Shown here one piece after another: positions 26,204 to 35,570 of a stretch of DNA of 64,000 nucleotides (the stretch's first letter is position 1; each line of letters opens with the position of its first letter). Position numbers and translations under genes: made by a program. The notes under the pieces were generated by a model. It had not been told where the DNA came from. It saw only the letters and a program-made list of their open reading frames with translations, and searched no databases. The stretch covers positions 175,575-239,574 of the forward strand of contig JABWCP010000005.1 of NCBI GenBank assembly GCA_013360215.1, in the 5' to 3' direction. This DNA comes from a bacterium (lineage in GTDB: Bacteria; CLD3; SB21).

Positions 26204-26878
26204 ATGGATAAAAATAGTATGACCATCAAACCCGGTCTTGCGGCCCCCGAATTGCGCATTTCCGAATGGATACAGGGTACAGCAACCCCGCTTTCCGAAT
26301 TACGAAGGCGTGTCGTAATTATCGAAGTATTTCAGGTCAATTGCCCGGGCTGTTTTCTCTACGGTTTACCCGAAATCTTGGAAATCGCAGCTAAACATAA
26401 AAACGAACCGCTTACCGTGATCGGTCTGGCAACGGCGTTTGAGGATTTTGACATCAATACCAAAGACAATCTTCAAAAACTTTTACAGACCGGTGAATTG
26501 GTCGGTGAAACGGCACGCGTCTTGAAAGAACATGACTGGGCAACCGATAACAAACTGCGTTACACGATTCCGATTCCCGTCGCAATGGATCGCCTGAGTG
26601 AAGGTTCACGCTTAGATACGGTTTCACAAATCGAACGCATCATCGAACGCGATATCACCAATTTTGACCGCCTCAGCTACGGGGAACAAGGACGTATCCG
26701 CGAATCCATATTGAAGTACTTAAATGAACGCACACTGGTTCCCGAAACATTTGATCTCTACAATCTCAGCGGGACACCCTCCAGTATTGTCATTGATAAA
26801 AAAGGCATCCTCCGCCATATCCAATTCGGCTCTACAGGAAATCTGGAAAAAATCATTCGGCCGCTGCTGACTGAATAA
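26204..26878 (+). CDS. Redoxin / thioredoxin-like protein with CPGC motif
   Basis: This 224-residue protein has a thioredoxin-like core. The motif FQVNCPGCFLYGLPE (~residue 45) supplies a CPGC pair, and LSGTPSSIVIDKKG near residue 190 supplies the cis-Pro loop. A helical insertion of about 70 residues separates the two halves, longer than in normal redoxins. No signal peptide is visible, so it is likely cytoplasmic and reduces disulfides or peroxides. It lies seven bases after the aminotransferase and is probably co-transcribed with it. Confidence 0.83.
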   Translation: MDKNSMTIKPGLAAPELRISEWIQGTATPLSELRRRVVIIEVFQVNCPGCFLYGLPEILEIAAKHKNEPLTVIGLATAFEDFDINTKDNLQKLLQTGELVGETARVLKEHDWATDNKLRYTIPIPVAMDRLSEGSRLDTVSQIERIIERDITNFDRLSYGEQGRIRESILKYLNERTLVPETFDLYNLSGTPSSIVIDKKGILRHIQFGSTGNLEKIIRPLLTE

Positions 26879-26967
26879 AAATCTCACGTTATAAAATCTT
26901 CTTCTAAGAACAGATCAAATTTGAAAATAGAGAAGCTATTCTGTCAAAAACTCATTGGAATAAAACA

Positions 26968-27429
26968 ATGAAAACCATTGAAGAAGCATTTATCCATGAA
27001 GGATACTTAAGTATTCCTTTTTCTTACAATGGCGCCGGACACCCTATTATCAAAGTTACTGTTGCGAATGGTTTTCAAACCAACATTCTGCTTGATACGG
27101 GCGCCTCTGCTAATTTACTTGACTTAGAATTCGCAAAAGAAATCGGGCTCAACCCGACACCGACCGGTGAAAAAGGCGGCGGTGCCGGCGGACTCACGCT
27201 GGATGTATTCACCATTGATAACCTTACACTAGAAATCAACGGCAAACATCTTCAATTTACCGATTTCCTTTCGATGGATTTTACGACAATAAAACAATCC
27301 TTGATAACTAACGGTTTAGAAGCTGATTTTCATGGTATTCTGGGTTTTGGATTTTTTAAGAAAACTAAATGTTTTATAGATTACTCTTCAGATAGAATTT
27401 TTATTCAGAACAACTTTTATATCGAATGA
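26968..27429 (+). CDS. Retropepsin-like aspartic protease (clan AA)
   Basis: The 153-residue protein carries the retropepsin active-site motif ILLDTGASANLLD near residue 47 and the matching hydrophobic-hydrophobic-Gly motif GILGFGFF near residue 130, so it is about one monomer long. Such proteins act as homodimers to cut peptides. No signal peptide is seen. The gene and its flanks (26879-27549) look more AT-rich than the neighbours, and no Shine-Dalgarno is visible, so acquisition by transfer is possible. Confidence 0.8.
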   Translation: MKTIEEAFIHEGYLSIPFSYNGAGHPIIKVTVANGFQTNILLDTGASANLLDLEFAKEIGLNPTPTGEKGGGAGGLTLDVFTIDNLTLEINGKHLQFTDFLSMDFTTIKQSLITNGLEADFHGILGFGFFKKTKCFIDYSSDRIFIQNNFYIE

Positions 27430-27549
27430 TATAGCCTTCGATTTACCGTTTTTTTTCGATATACTTCGACTGATTGAATTCCTTGAAGCTAAACGTATCA
27501 TGATGTTTGTAGGCTATGTCATCAAACATATCACCCCATACATTTACCC

Positions 27550-28947
27550 ATGACTTCACTTTACAGACCTCTTGGTAATACAGGATATACTTGCCATCCT
27601 TTAGGTTTCGGCAGCTATCGGATAAACGAGGACAATCCGGCGCATGAACGCGCGTTGCGTTCGTATATCCAGCACGGCGGCAATCTTATTGACACCAGCG
27701 CCAATTATGGCGATGGCGCTTCGGAGACATTGATCGGAAAAATCCTCAGCGATATCAATCGCAGCAAAATGATCGTAGTTTCCAAAGGCGGATACATTCA
27801 AGGGCAGAATCTTGCTTTGGCGCAAAAGCATGATTTTCCGGAAGTCATCAAAGTGCAGGATAATCTCTGGCACTGCATTCATCCTGAGTTTTTGGAAACA
27901 CAGATTGCCCTCTCTCTCCAACGCCTGCAATGTGATTACATGGACATCTATCTCCTGCACAACCCGGAATATTTTATCAATCATCAATCCAATTTCGGTC
28001 CGCTTGACGACACGGTACATGAAGCGTTTTATCGTCGTGTGCGCAGAGCTTTCGAATACCTGGAGTCGCAGGTTGCCCTGGGACGTATCCGATACTACGG
28101 CATAAGCTCCAATAATTTCGGTTATCATGCGCAAGATCGCGCCCGCACGGACGTATCGCGCTGCTGGGCGATGGCAGAAGAAGTTTCACCCCATCATCAT
28201 TTTCGTGTGGTACAAATGCCGATGAATCCGTATGAAGCAGGGGGCGCCATCTATCCCACGCAAAACGGTTTGACGCCGTTGGAATTTTGTATCAAACACA
28301 ACATCGGTGTTTTAATCAATCGTCCTCTGAACGCTTTTTATGATAACCGACTTATTCGAATCGCCGACTATGTGACTCCCGGACAAAATAAACCGGATAT
28401 TTCCACGCTTCGCGACGAAATGCAGCCCCTGATTAATCTTGAAAACGAATTTAAACTGCGCTTCAACGGTACCCCGTTTGGCGATGAAGAGCAGGGCCTT
28501 GTTTCTTATTTGCTGTATATCGCCGATGATCTTCCATCCAAAGAACATTGGAATACGGTGATAGACCGCTACATCGTACCGACGGTTACGCAATGGCTCC
28601 GCGATCAAAGTGCACTCTACAACGATAGTATCGTTTGGAATGCTTGGCAGGAAAATTTTGTCAAAGCCGTCAATCTCGCATTGGATCGCGTCGAAAAGTA
28701 TGTCGCCTACAGCGATCAGAAAGTTTCCGATCGCGTCCGTCAAAGGCTCATGGATTCCGGTTATCCGTCAAGTGATGCGTCGTTGAGCCAAATGGCATTG
28801 TCGCTGCTCATACAAACGCACGGCGTCTCTTGTGTACTCAACGGGATGCGCACCGAATCGTACGTCAAAGATGCCATGGCCGCACTGAATTTGCCTGCGG
28901 TGGATGCCAAATATATTTTAGAACACTTTGATCAATCCATTCGCTAA
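27550..28947 (+). CDS. Aldo/keto reductase, unusually long
   Basis: The 465-residue protein starts with an AKR core: RPLGNTGYTCHPLGFGSYR, then NLIDTSANYGDGASE with catalytic Asp and Tyr, VVSKGG with Lys, and IYLLHNPEY with His. The family is normally 290-340 residues. Here a helical region of about 130 residues (~290-420, with ALYNDSIVWNAWQENFVKA) is inserted before the last part (LSQMALSLLIQTHGVSCVLNGM). It would reduce carbonyls with NADPH. The stop codon directly abuts the sua5 start with no gap. Confidence 0.85.
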   Translation: MTSLYRPLGNTGYTCHPLGFGSYRINEDNPAHERALRSYIQHGGNLIDTSANYGDGASETLIGKILSDINRSKMIVVSKGGYIQGQNLALAQKHDFPEVIKVQDNLWHCIHPEFLETQIALSLQRLQCDYMDIYLLHNPEYFINHQSNFGPLDDTVHEAFYRRVRRAFEYLESQVALGRIRYYGISSNNFGYHAQDRARTDVSRCWAMAEEVSPHHHFRVVQMPMNPYEAGGAIYPTQNGLTPLEFCIKHNIGVLINRPLNAFYDNRLIRIADYVTPGQNKPDISTLRDEMQPLINLENEFKLRFNGTPFGDEEQGLVSYLLYIADDLPSKEHWNTVIDRYIVPTVTQWLRDQSALYNDSIVWNAWQENFVKAVNLALDRVEKYVAYSDQKVSDRVRQRLMDSGYPSSDASLSQMALSLLIQTHGVSCVLNGMRTESYVKDAMAALNLPAVDAKYILEHFDQSIR

Positions 28948-29922
28948 ATGAAAACGCTCAAGCTCAAGCCTACGGATGCAAATATCCGTAAAGCCGCGCG
29001 CATCCTACAGAAAGGCGGTTTGGTCGCACTGCCCACGGAGACGGTGTATGGTCTCGCAGCCAATGCGATGGACGCCAAGGCTGTTCGACGTATTTTCAAA
29101 GCGAAGGGAAGGCCTTCCGATAATCCATTGATCGTACACATCGCCGATCGCCGGATGCTCAGTACTTTGGTGGACACGATCCCGGAACACGCGCGGTTGC
29201 TCATGCGTCATTTTTGGCCAGGACCGCTTACACTTGTACTTCGGCACAATGGTGCATTACCCTTGACCGTAACCGCCGGTTTATCCACGGTCGCTGTACG
29301 TTTACCGGGACTTGCTTTGACACGAAGGATCATTCGCTTATCCGGCGTACCCCTCGCCGCGCCGTCGTCCAATCGCTCCGGGCGACCAAGCCCTACGCAA
29401 TCCGAACATGTACTTCATGATCTTGACGGGCGCATTGAGGCCGTCATCGAAGGAGGCGTTTCCCGCGTCGGTATCGAATCTACAGTCGTAGATGTCACCG
29501 GAAAAATTCCGGTCATACTCCGCCCGGGCCATATCACGATTGAGGATATACGTCGTGTGTGCGGTCATGCCCGTTTGTCACACCACCGTCGGCATACCAG
29601 CGTACGTTCACCGGGTATGAAGTACCGTCATTATGCACCGGATACACCTGTACAAATCATCACACCAGAAAAAATCGAAGCCTATGCTAAACGCAACGCG
29701 CATCTTCGACTTGGTATCATGACCATGCGTCGCGGTTTGCATATACCCAATGCCACTGTGATTTATATCGGTAACACACCGACACGCGCTGCGCGGCATG
29801 TTTTCGCTGCATTGCGAAAATTAGACGGAAAAGTAGATCGTATTGTGTGTGAAGCATTGGAAGAAAAAGGGATCGGCCATGCCGTGATGAATCGCCTGAA
29901 AAAAGCAGCGAGTAAAAAATAA
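28948..29922 (+). CDS. L-threonylcarbamoyladenylate synthase, Sua5 type
   Basis: This 324-residue protein has the YrdC domain (~10-200) with PTETVYGLAANAMD, FKAKGRPSDNPLIVHI and SSNRSGRPSPT. A Sua5 C-terminal domain (~215-324) follows, linked by SPGMKYRHYAP. The longer Sua5 form makes threonylcarbamoyl-AMP for the t6A modification of tRNA. Translation is probably coupled to the aldo/keto reductase since the start follows its stop directly. Confidence 0.94.
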   Translation: MKTLKLKPTDANIRKAARILQKGGLVALPTETVYGLAANAMDAKAVRRIFKAKGRPSDNPLIVHIADRRMLSTLVDTIPEHARLLMRHFWPGPLTLVLRHNGALPLTVTAGLSTVAVRLPGLALTRRIIRLSGVPLAAPSSNRSGRPSPTQSEHVLHDLDGRIEAVIEGGVSRVGIESTVVDVTGKIPVILRPGHITIEDIRRVCGHARLSHHRRHTSVRSPGMKYRHYAPDTPVQIITPEKIEAYAKRNAHLRLGIMTMRRGLHIPNATVIYIGNTPTRAARHVFAALRKLDGKVDRIVCEALEEKGIGHAVMNRLKKAASKK

Positions 29923-29943
29923 ATTATACGACGGAGATAAATC

Positions 29944-30504
29944 ATGCATCGGGAAGCAGCTTGGGCGCTTTTGTGCGAGTACACCAAAGGCGAAAGCCTT
30001 CGTAAACATGCTTTAGCCGTAGAATGTGCGGTTCGGGCTTATGCAGTAAAATTTGGCGAAGATGTTGAGTTGTGGAGTGTCACGGCGCTGTTGCATGATT
30101 TTGATTATGAGATGTTCCCGGATCCGGTTGCACCGAACGGACATCCCTACAAAGGAAACGAAATACTCAAAGACAAAGGTTACCCGGACGATGTGCGTCG
30201 TGCGATCATGTCCCACGCGGATTACACCGGTGTTTCGCGCGACTCTTTGCTGGAAAAAACTCTCTTTGCTTGTGATGAATTGGCCGGTTTCATAACCGCC
30301 GTTGCGTATGTTCGTCCCACAAAGTCGGTAAAAGAAGTCGAGGTAAAATCCGTTCGAAAGAAAATGAAAGACAAGGCCTTTGCGGCCAAAGTCAATCGCG
30401 ATGATATTATCAACGGAGCGGCCGCACTCGGCATAGATCTGGATGAACATATCGCTTTTGTTATTAAAGCCATGCAAGATAATGCGGATTCGTTGGGATT
30501 ATAG
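29944..30504 (+). CDS. HD-domain hydrolase
   Basis: The 186-residue protein contains the HD signature: LRKHALAVE, then ALLHDFDYEMFPD and IMSHADYTG, giving the His/Asp metal ligands. Close relatives are small predicted metal-dependent phosphohydrolases with unknown substrate. A GGAGA ribosome binding site lies upstream. It converges on the propeller kinase gene with nine bases between the stops. Confidence 0.85.
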   Translation: MHREAAWALLCEYTKGESLRKHALAVECAVRAYAVKFGEDVELWSVTALLHDFDYEMFPDPVAPNGHPYKGNEILKDKGYPDDVRRAIMSHADYTGVSRDSLLEKTLFACDELAGFITAVAYVRPTKSVKEVEVKSVRKKMKDKAFAAKVNRDDIINGAAALGIDLDEHIAFVIKAMQDNADSLGL

Positions 30505-30513
30505 CGGATATTA

Positions 30514-33500
30514 TTAAACGGGGTGATGACCCTTTGGTAAAACAGTGCGCATGGTTGTGCCTTTTCCAGTCTCCGATGACACATCAATATGTCCGCCATG
30601 TTTGTGGACGATACCGTATGCCTCCGATAAACCTAATCCCCTCCCCTGACCTACCGGGCGCGTCGTAAAAAACGGGTCAAATATTTTCTTAAGATCATCG
30701 GGTGCGATACCGACACCGTTATCCGTGATGACGATAGATATCCACGCCTGATCGTGCGCCAGAGCCGATGTCGTTTGTACGGAAATAACACCGGAACCAG
30801 AGCGAATCACCGCCTGCGTTTCAGCTTCCCGTATCGCCTGCACCGCATTGGTCAATACATTAAAAAACACCTGATTCATTTCAGAGGCGTTAACATGAGC
30901 AATACAATCTTCGCCCAGTGAGGTATCAATGCGAATGTCATTGTGTTGCTTGACAAACAAATCAATAATGCGGAGTAAATCCGCATTGATATCCGTTTCT
31001 TTGTAACCGCTTTCGCCGATACGGGCAAACTTTCGAAGGTTTTCGACAATATCACGGATGCGGCGCGAACCGGTAATACCATTGTTTATTTGCTCCAATA
31101 GTTCATGCATCCATCCGTGGGTTTCGGACGGAGAAGGAAGCGCTGTAGATTCGAGCGTATCACCACCTGCAGCATACCGGCGACGCATTTTTTCAACACT
31201 GTCTTTCAACCCTTCAAAGTTACCGTAAACGAAGGTTAACGGATTATTGATTTCATGTGCGATGCCGGCTGTCATTTGACCGAGCGAAGCCATTTTTTCA
31301 GATTGTACAAGTTGCGCCTGCGTGTCCCGAAGCCGCACGATCGTATCATTTAGTTCCTGATTGATCTTGGCCAGTTCACGTGCCTTTTCCAGTTCATGAC
31401 GTTTGCGTTCATTTTGAATGCGTATGCGAACAAAAAGCATTAGGCTTAACACAACCAAACCCGTATAAACCGCATAAGCCCACCATGATTGCCACCAGGG
31501 CGGTGTGATACGAATAGTCAGGACACATGTATTTTCATTCCATATTCCATCGTGGTTAGTTGCGCGCACTTGGAATCGGTACGTACCGGGATCCAGATTG
31601 GTGTACGTTGCGATACGACGCCCGGCGTCGATATAATTCCAATCTTCGTCAAAGCCTTCCATTTTATAAGCGTACCTGTTTTTTTCAGGTTGCGTAAATG
31701 TCAATGCAGAGAATTTTAATCCGATTACCGATTCGCGATAGGATAAGACGAGCTCTTCCAATTCGGATATCGCTTTGGGAAGTATAAATCCGTTATACGA
31801 TTTTCCCACTTCTACCGTTTGATTGAATAACTCCAGGCCGGTAATCACGACGGCAAATTTATCCGTATTATCTTTGATGCTGTCCGGATGAAAATAATCC
31901 AACCCATTAATTCCTCCGAAGTAAAACCATCCGTCGTGCGAACGAAAATACGCATTCTGATTGTATTCATTATTGGCTAAACCATCGGTCATATCATAGT
32001 TCCGAAATGACTCCGATTGCGGATCAAATCGTGCGATACCGTAATTGGTACTTAGCCAAAGACGACGTTGTGTATCTTCAAGGATCCCATATATAACATC
32101 ACTGATCAAACCTTGCCGGTGATTGTATAGCCGCAGTGTGGACGAATCCGGATCCCATCTTTGCAAACCGACATCTGTACCGACCCACAAAACACCGTCA
32201 TGATCTTCATAGATCGAACGAACACGATTTCGTGAGTGACTGGAGGATCGCGGTGTGTTTGTCGCGAAATCCAAATCTATAAACCGGCGCTCCGTGGGGG
32301 CAAATGATTTTAATCCCCCGGCGGTGCCAATCCAAAGTTTGCCATCGCGGCCTGTATGCAAAGCTAGCACAGGATCATTGGAAAAATAACCGGGTTCACC
32401 CAAGGCCGGTTGAACTCTCTCAAAATTTTTCTTCTTTTCATCAAAACGACAAAACCCGCCTCCGGTCGTACCAAACCACATAGTACCTTGTGCATCCTCA
32501 GCGATGGACCAGACACCATTATTGGGTAAAGAATTTTCTGACGAGGGATCATGTTTGTATATCGTAATCTTATTTGTCAATGAGTCCATGACGGCCAAGC
32601 CCGCTGCGCTTGTCCCTATCCACAAACGCCCTTTGGTGTCACGGCGAATGATACGGATACGGTTTTCCGGCAACGATGATGCTGCGCTCGGTTCAGACGT
32701 AAAAACAAAAATAGATCCTGTGCGCGAATCTAAACGATTTAGCCCTTTGAATGTTCCGAGCCACATCGTTCCATCCGTATCTTTCCAAATACTACGAACA
32801 CGGTTATCCGAAATGGATGCCGAATTATGAGGGTCATGACGCATCGAACGAAAATCTTTTTTTCGTGTATCAAAAACATTCACTCCGCCGCTATATGTTC
32901 CTATCCACATACGTCCGGACCGATCACAAAAAAACGCATAGAGACTGTTGTCACCTAAACTTGTAGCATCCTTCGCATCGTATTTGTACGAACTCACAAT
33001 ACGGCCCGTACGATCAATCGTGCGAATACCGCTGCCAAATGTTCCGACCCATACCGTTTGATCGGTATTTTCCGTTAAAGCAAAAACGGCTCTGGACGTC
33101 AAGACCGAATCCTGCACGGATCGAAAACGCCCTTGCTCCTGATCGCTGCGATCAAGAATACTCAAACCGTTATACGTGCCAATCCACAACGTACCGTATT
33201 GATCTTCTATAATAGTGCGAATGCGATCATCCGCCAATGATGACGCATTACGAGAATCATGGCGATACACCTGCATCTGCATGGTTTGCGGATCCATACG
33301 ATACAATCCGCCGCCAAAAGTACCGACCCATAGTTTTCCATCCTGCGTCGCACGAAGACTCATGATTTCATTGGATGCAAGCGAAGTATTGCTCGTATCA
33401 TAAATCGTGAAGGCATGCGTAGTTTGATTAAGCATCGCTAGGCCACCACCAATCGTTCCAACCCATAATTTGCCGCGCGCATCTTCGGAGATGGCCCATA

Positions 33501-33936
33501 CTCGACCGTGCGGAAGTGAACCGGGTTTACCTTTTCGTGGCGAATACCGAACAAATGATTGGCTTTGCCTGTCATAACAGTTAAGCCCGTCGCCATCCGT
33601 ACCTATCCATAGTTTTCCGTTTCGGTCTTCATAGATTGTCTGAATCCAGTTATCTGAAATCGAAAGGCTATCTTGCGGATCATGACGAAATATTTTAAAA
33701 CCGTATCCATCATAACGATTAAGCCCATCTTGAGTACCCAACCATATGAACCCCAGTTTATCCTGCAAAAGACAATGGACGGCGCTTTGCGATAAACCTT
33801 CTTCGATAGAAATACGCTTGAACGTGGCCTGTTGACTAAAAACAGAAACAGGTAAACCCGCCAAACTGAACATCATTCCTGCAACGGCAGAAAAGAAAAC
33901 AAAAACCGAACTCCGTTTTTTGGAAGCAAAGGTCAT
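30514..33936 (-). CDS. Two-component propeller sensor histidine kinase
   Basis: This 1140-residue kinase has an N-terminal signal segment. About ten repeats of the regulator-propeller type follow (WIGTxxGLNRYD and relatives, ~35-740), then a Y_Y_Y domain (~750-830), one membrane span, a coiled coil, a HisKA dimerisation part with the His in GIAHEINNPLTF, and a HATPase domain with FDPFFTTRPVGQGRGLGLSE. The periplasmic propeller pair should bind a ligand, often sugars in Bacteroidota. No receiver domain is fused and no response regulator is adjacent. The ATG at 33936 is preferred over a TTG at 33939. A TATAAT lies at 34081-34076 on this strand without a good -35 box. Confidence 0.92.
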   Translation of the reverse strand: MTFASKKRSSVFVFFSAVAGMMFSLAGLPVSVFSQQATFKRISIEEGLSQSAVHCLLQDKLGFIWLGTQDGLNRYDGYGFKIFRHDPQDSLSISDNWIQTIYEDRNGKLWIGTDGDGLNCYDRQSQSFVRYSPRKGKPGSLPHGRVWAISEDARGKLWVGTIGGGLAMLNQTTHAFTIYDTSNTSLASNEIMSLRATQDGKLWVGTFGGGLYRMDPQTMQMQVYRHDSRNASSLADDRIRTIIEDQYGTLWIGTYNGLSILDRSDQEQGRFRSVQDSVLTSRAVFALTENTDQTVWVGTFGSGIRTIDRTGRIVSSYKYDAKDATSLGDNSLYAFFCDRSGRMWIGTYSGGVNVFDTRKKDFRSMRHDPHNSASISDNRVRSIWKDTDGTMWLGTFKGLNRLDSRTGSIFVFTSEPSAASSLPENRIRIIRRDTKGRLWIGTSAAGLAVMDSLTNKITIYKHDPSSENSLPNNGVWSIAEDAQGTMWFGTTGGGFCRFDEKKKNFERVQPALGEPGYFSNDPVLALHTGRDGKLWIGTAGGLKSFAPTERRFIDLDFATNTPRSSSHSRNRVRSIYEDHDGVLWVGTDVGLQRWDPDSSTLRLYNHRQGLISDVIYGILEDTQRRLWLSTNYGIARFDPQSESFRNYDMTDGLANNEYNQNAYFRSHDGWFYFGGINGLDYFHPDSIKDNTDKFAVVITGLELFNQTVEVGKSYNGFILPKAISELEELVLSYRESVIGLKFSALTFTQPEKNRYAYKMEGFDEDWNYIDAGRRIATYTNLDPGTYRFQVRATNHDGIWNENTCVLTIRITPPWWQSWWAYAVYTGLVVLSLMLFVRIRIQNERKRHELEKARELAKINQELNDTIVRLRDTQAQLVQSEKMASLGQMTAGIAHEINNPLTFVYGNFEGLKDSVEKMRRRYAAGGDTLESTALPSPSETHGWMHELLEQINNGITGSRRIRDIVENLRKFARIGESGYKETDINADLLRIIDLFVKQHNDIRIDTSLGEDCIAHVNASEMNQVFFNVLTNAVQAIREAETQAVIRSGSGVISVQTTSALAHDQAWISIVITDNGVGIAPDDLKKIFDPFFTTRPVGQGRGLGLSEAYGIVHKHGGHIDVSSETGKGTTMRTVLPKGHHPV

Positions 33937-34110
33937 CAATAAAACCCGTATGAGTAAAAGGAAATGCTGCGTAATTAAATGAAAACCAAGGCGGCTTAAC
34001 TTAATTCAAACCAATAAGTATCGCTACTACATTTTGCATATAGTTTTTTGCAAATTGCTTTGAAGGGAATGCTTTATTATAGCGTGCATACCGAGGAGAG
34101 AACGTATTAT

Positions 34111-35238
34111 CTATGCATCATCTTCCGGATACAGTTTTTGTACACACTCGGGACAGATGCCATGCGTCAACATAGCTTTTGTGTTCGCTTCAATATAATA
34201 TTCTAACTGATTCCAATAGCCTTTATCATCGCGAATTTTTTTACACGATGCACATATCGGTAAAAGCCCGCTCAGCGTTTTGACTTCGCCCAAGGCCGCT
34301 TGCAATTCGGCAATCAGCTTTTCTCTTTCTTTTTCATGACGTTTACGTTCCATGATATCACGCGCAAACGTGATGATGTACTTTTTATCTTCATGCGTAA
34401 AAACGGATACCGACGCTTCAACATCTACAAAGTCGCCGCTCTTATTACGTATCTGGAAATCATACAACGAAGGTACTTCTTCGCCCAATGAGCGGCGACG
34501 ACCATACTCCAAAAGCCTCGGCAAATCATGCGGTGCAGCCAATTCCGAAAGATGCAAACCCATCAATTCATCTGCGCTCGTTCGCCCAAACAGCCTTGCA
34601 TAGGCCGTATTCATAAAAACAACTTTTTCGTTTTCTTCTACTAAAACACCGTCTCGTGAAGTTTCTAATATTTTGCGAATGTACATTTCACGGCGACGTG
34701 TTTCTTCGTCGGCAATCGTTTTTTCGTTTATCTGCGATTGCATATTCATAAGATGACGACGTAATTCCAATTGATCTTCTACCTGGTGCGCCAATGCGCG
34801 TAAAGCCTCTTTTTGTGCATCGCTCAGATCGCGCGGCTTATTATCTAAAACGCATAGTGAACCCAGCGCAAAACCGTCAAACGAAAAAAACGGCATGCCG
34901 GCATAAAACCGAAGTTGCGTCTCGCCGGTAACCAACGGATGATGTTTGAAACGTTTATCTTCGGACGCATCACGAACGATCAATAGTTCGTCGCCAAGAA
35001 TCGTGTGAGAGCAAAATGCTACGTCGCGCGGTACGTGTACCGGCGGAAAACCTATCGATGATTTGACCCACTGACGATCGCTGTCTATCAATGTGATCAT
35101 CGCGACCGGCGTCCCGCAGATATGGGAAGCCAAACGTGCCAAATCATCAAAACGTTGTTCCGACTCCGTATCCAAGATATGATACGAACGGAGACGTTTT
35201 ACGCGTGCGTTATCGTGGGAGGTCTCTGTGGATTTCAT
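34111..35238 (-). CDS. GAF-PAS sensor protein with C-terminal Cys-rich tail, no output domain
   Basis: The protein has 375 residues: a GAF domain (~10-165, CGTPVAMITLIDSDRQWVKS), a coiled linker, a PAS domain (~195-305, VVFMNTAYARLFGRTSADEL) and a conserved tail (~315-372). The tail holds LLPICASCKKIRDDKGYW and HGICPECVQKLYP, two Cys pairs that could bind zinc. This tail is widespread in bacterial sensor proteins but its role is not established. No kinase, cyclase or receiver part follows. No signal peptide or membrane span is seen, so it is cytoplasmic. Confidence 0.88.
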   Translation of the reverse strand: MKSTETSHDNARVKRLRSYHILDTESEQRFDDLARLASHICGTPVAMITLIDSDRQWVKSSIGFPPVHVPRDVAFCSHTILGDELLIVRDASEDKRFKHHPLVTGETQLRFYAGMPFFSFDGFALGSLCVLDNKPRDLSDAQKEALRALAHQVEDQLELRRHLMNMQSQINEKTIADEETRRREMYIRKILETSRDGVLVEENEKVVFMNTAYARLFGRTSADELMGLHLSELAAPHDLPRLLEYGRRRSLGEEVPSLYDFQIRNKSGDFVDVEASVSVFTHEDKKYIITFARDIMERKRHEKEREKLIAELQAALGEVKTLSGLLPICASCKKIRDDKGYWNQLEYYIEANTKAMLTHGICPECVQKLYPEDDA

Positions 35239-35255
35239 CGTAGCAATATACGATG

Positions 35256-35564
35256 TTAATGTATTGAGAGGGAAGAAATCTTTTTATCACTCCAGTTCCA
35301 CCATTTCAATTTTTCCGGTTCCCGGTCCGGGTGCGATGCATAATAAACGGCACAGCGAAAAACATATAACATACAGCGATCTACGATCTCGCCACGCCGT
35401 GTACAAAAGTCCTCATACAGTTTTTCCGGATTTTTTTTGGCTAATTCGCCTACGGAACGAAAGCCCATATCCCAAAAGTCTTGGGCTATACTTTTGCCCA
35501 CGCCTGGGATTTGCATAAATTCACGTATTACGGATATTCTGTTCGTACGGTGTCGTGTTTTCAT
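35256..35564 (-). CDS. Helix-hairpin-helix protein, Cdd1-like
   Basis: The 102-residue protein has a helix-hairpin-helix in MQIPGVGKSIAQDFWDMGF and the family ending CMLYVFRCAVYYAS followed by EKLKWWNWSD. It belongs to the Cdd1-type 'pathogenicity locus' family, small proteins with predicted DNA-binding HhH motifs and no proven function. It begins six bases after the receptor gene stop, so it is the last gene of that operon. Confidence 0.85.
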   Translation of the reverse strand: MKTRHRTNRISVIREFMQIPGVGKSIAQDFWDMGFRSVGELAKKNPEKLYEDFCTRRGEIVDRCMLYVFRCAVYYASHPDREPEKLKWWNWSDKKISSLSIH

Positions 35565-35570
35565 AACCGA

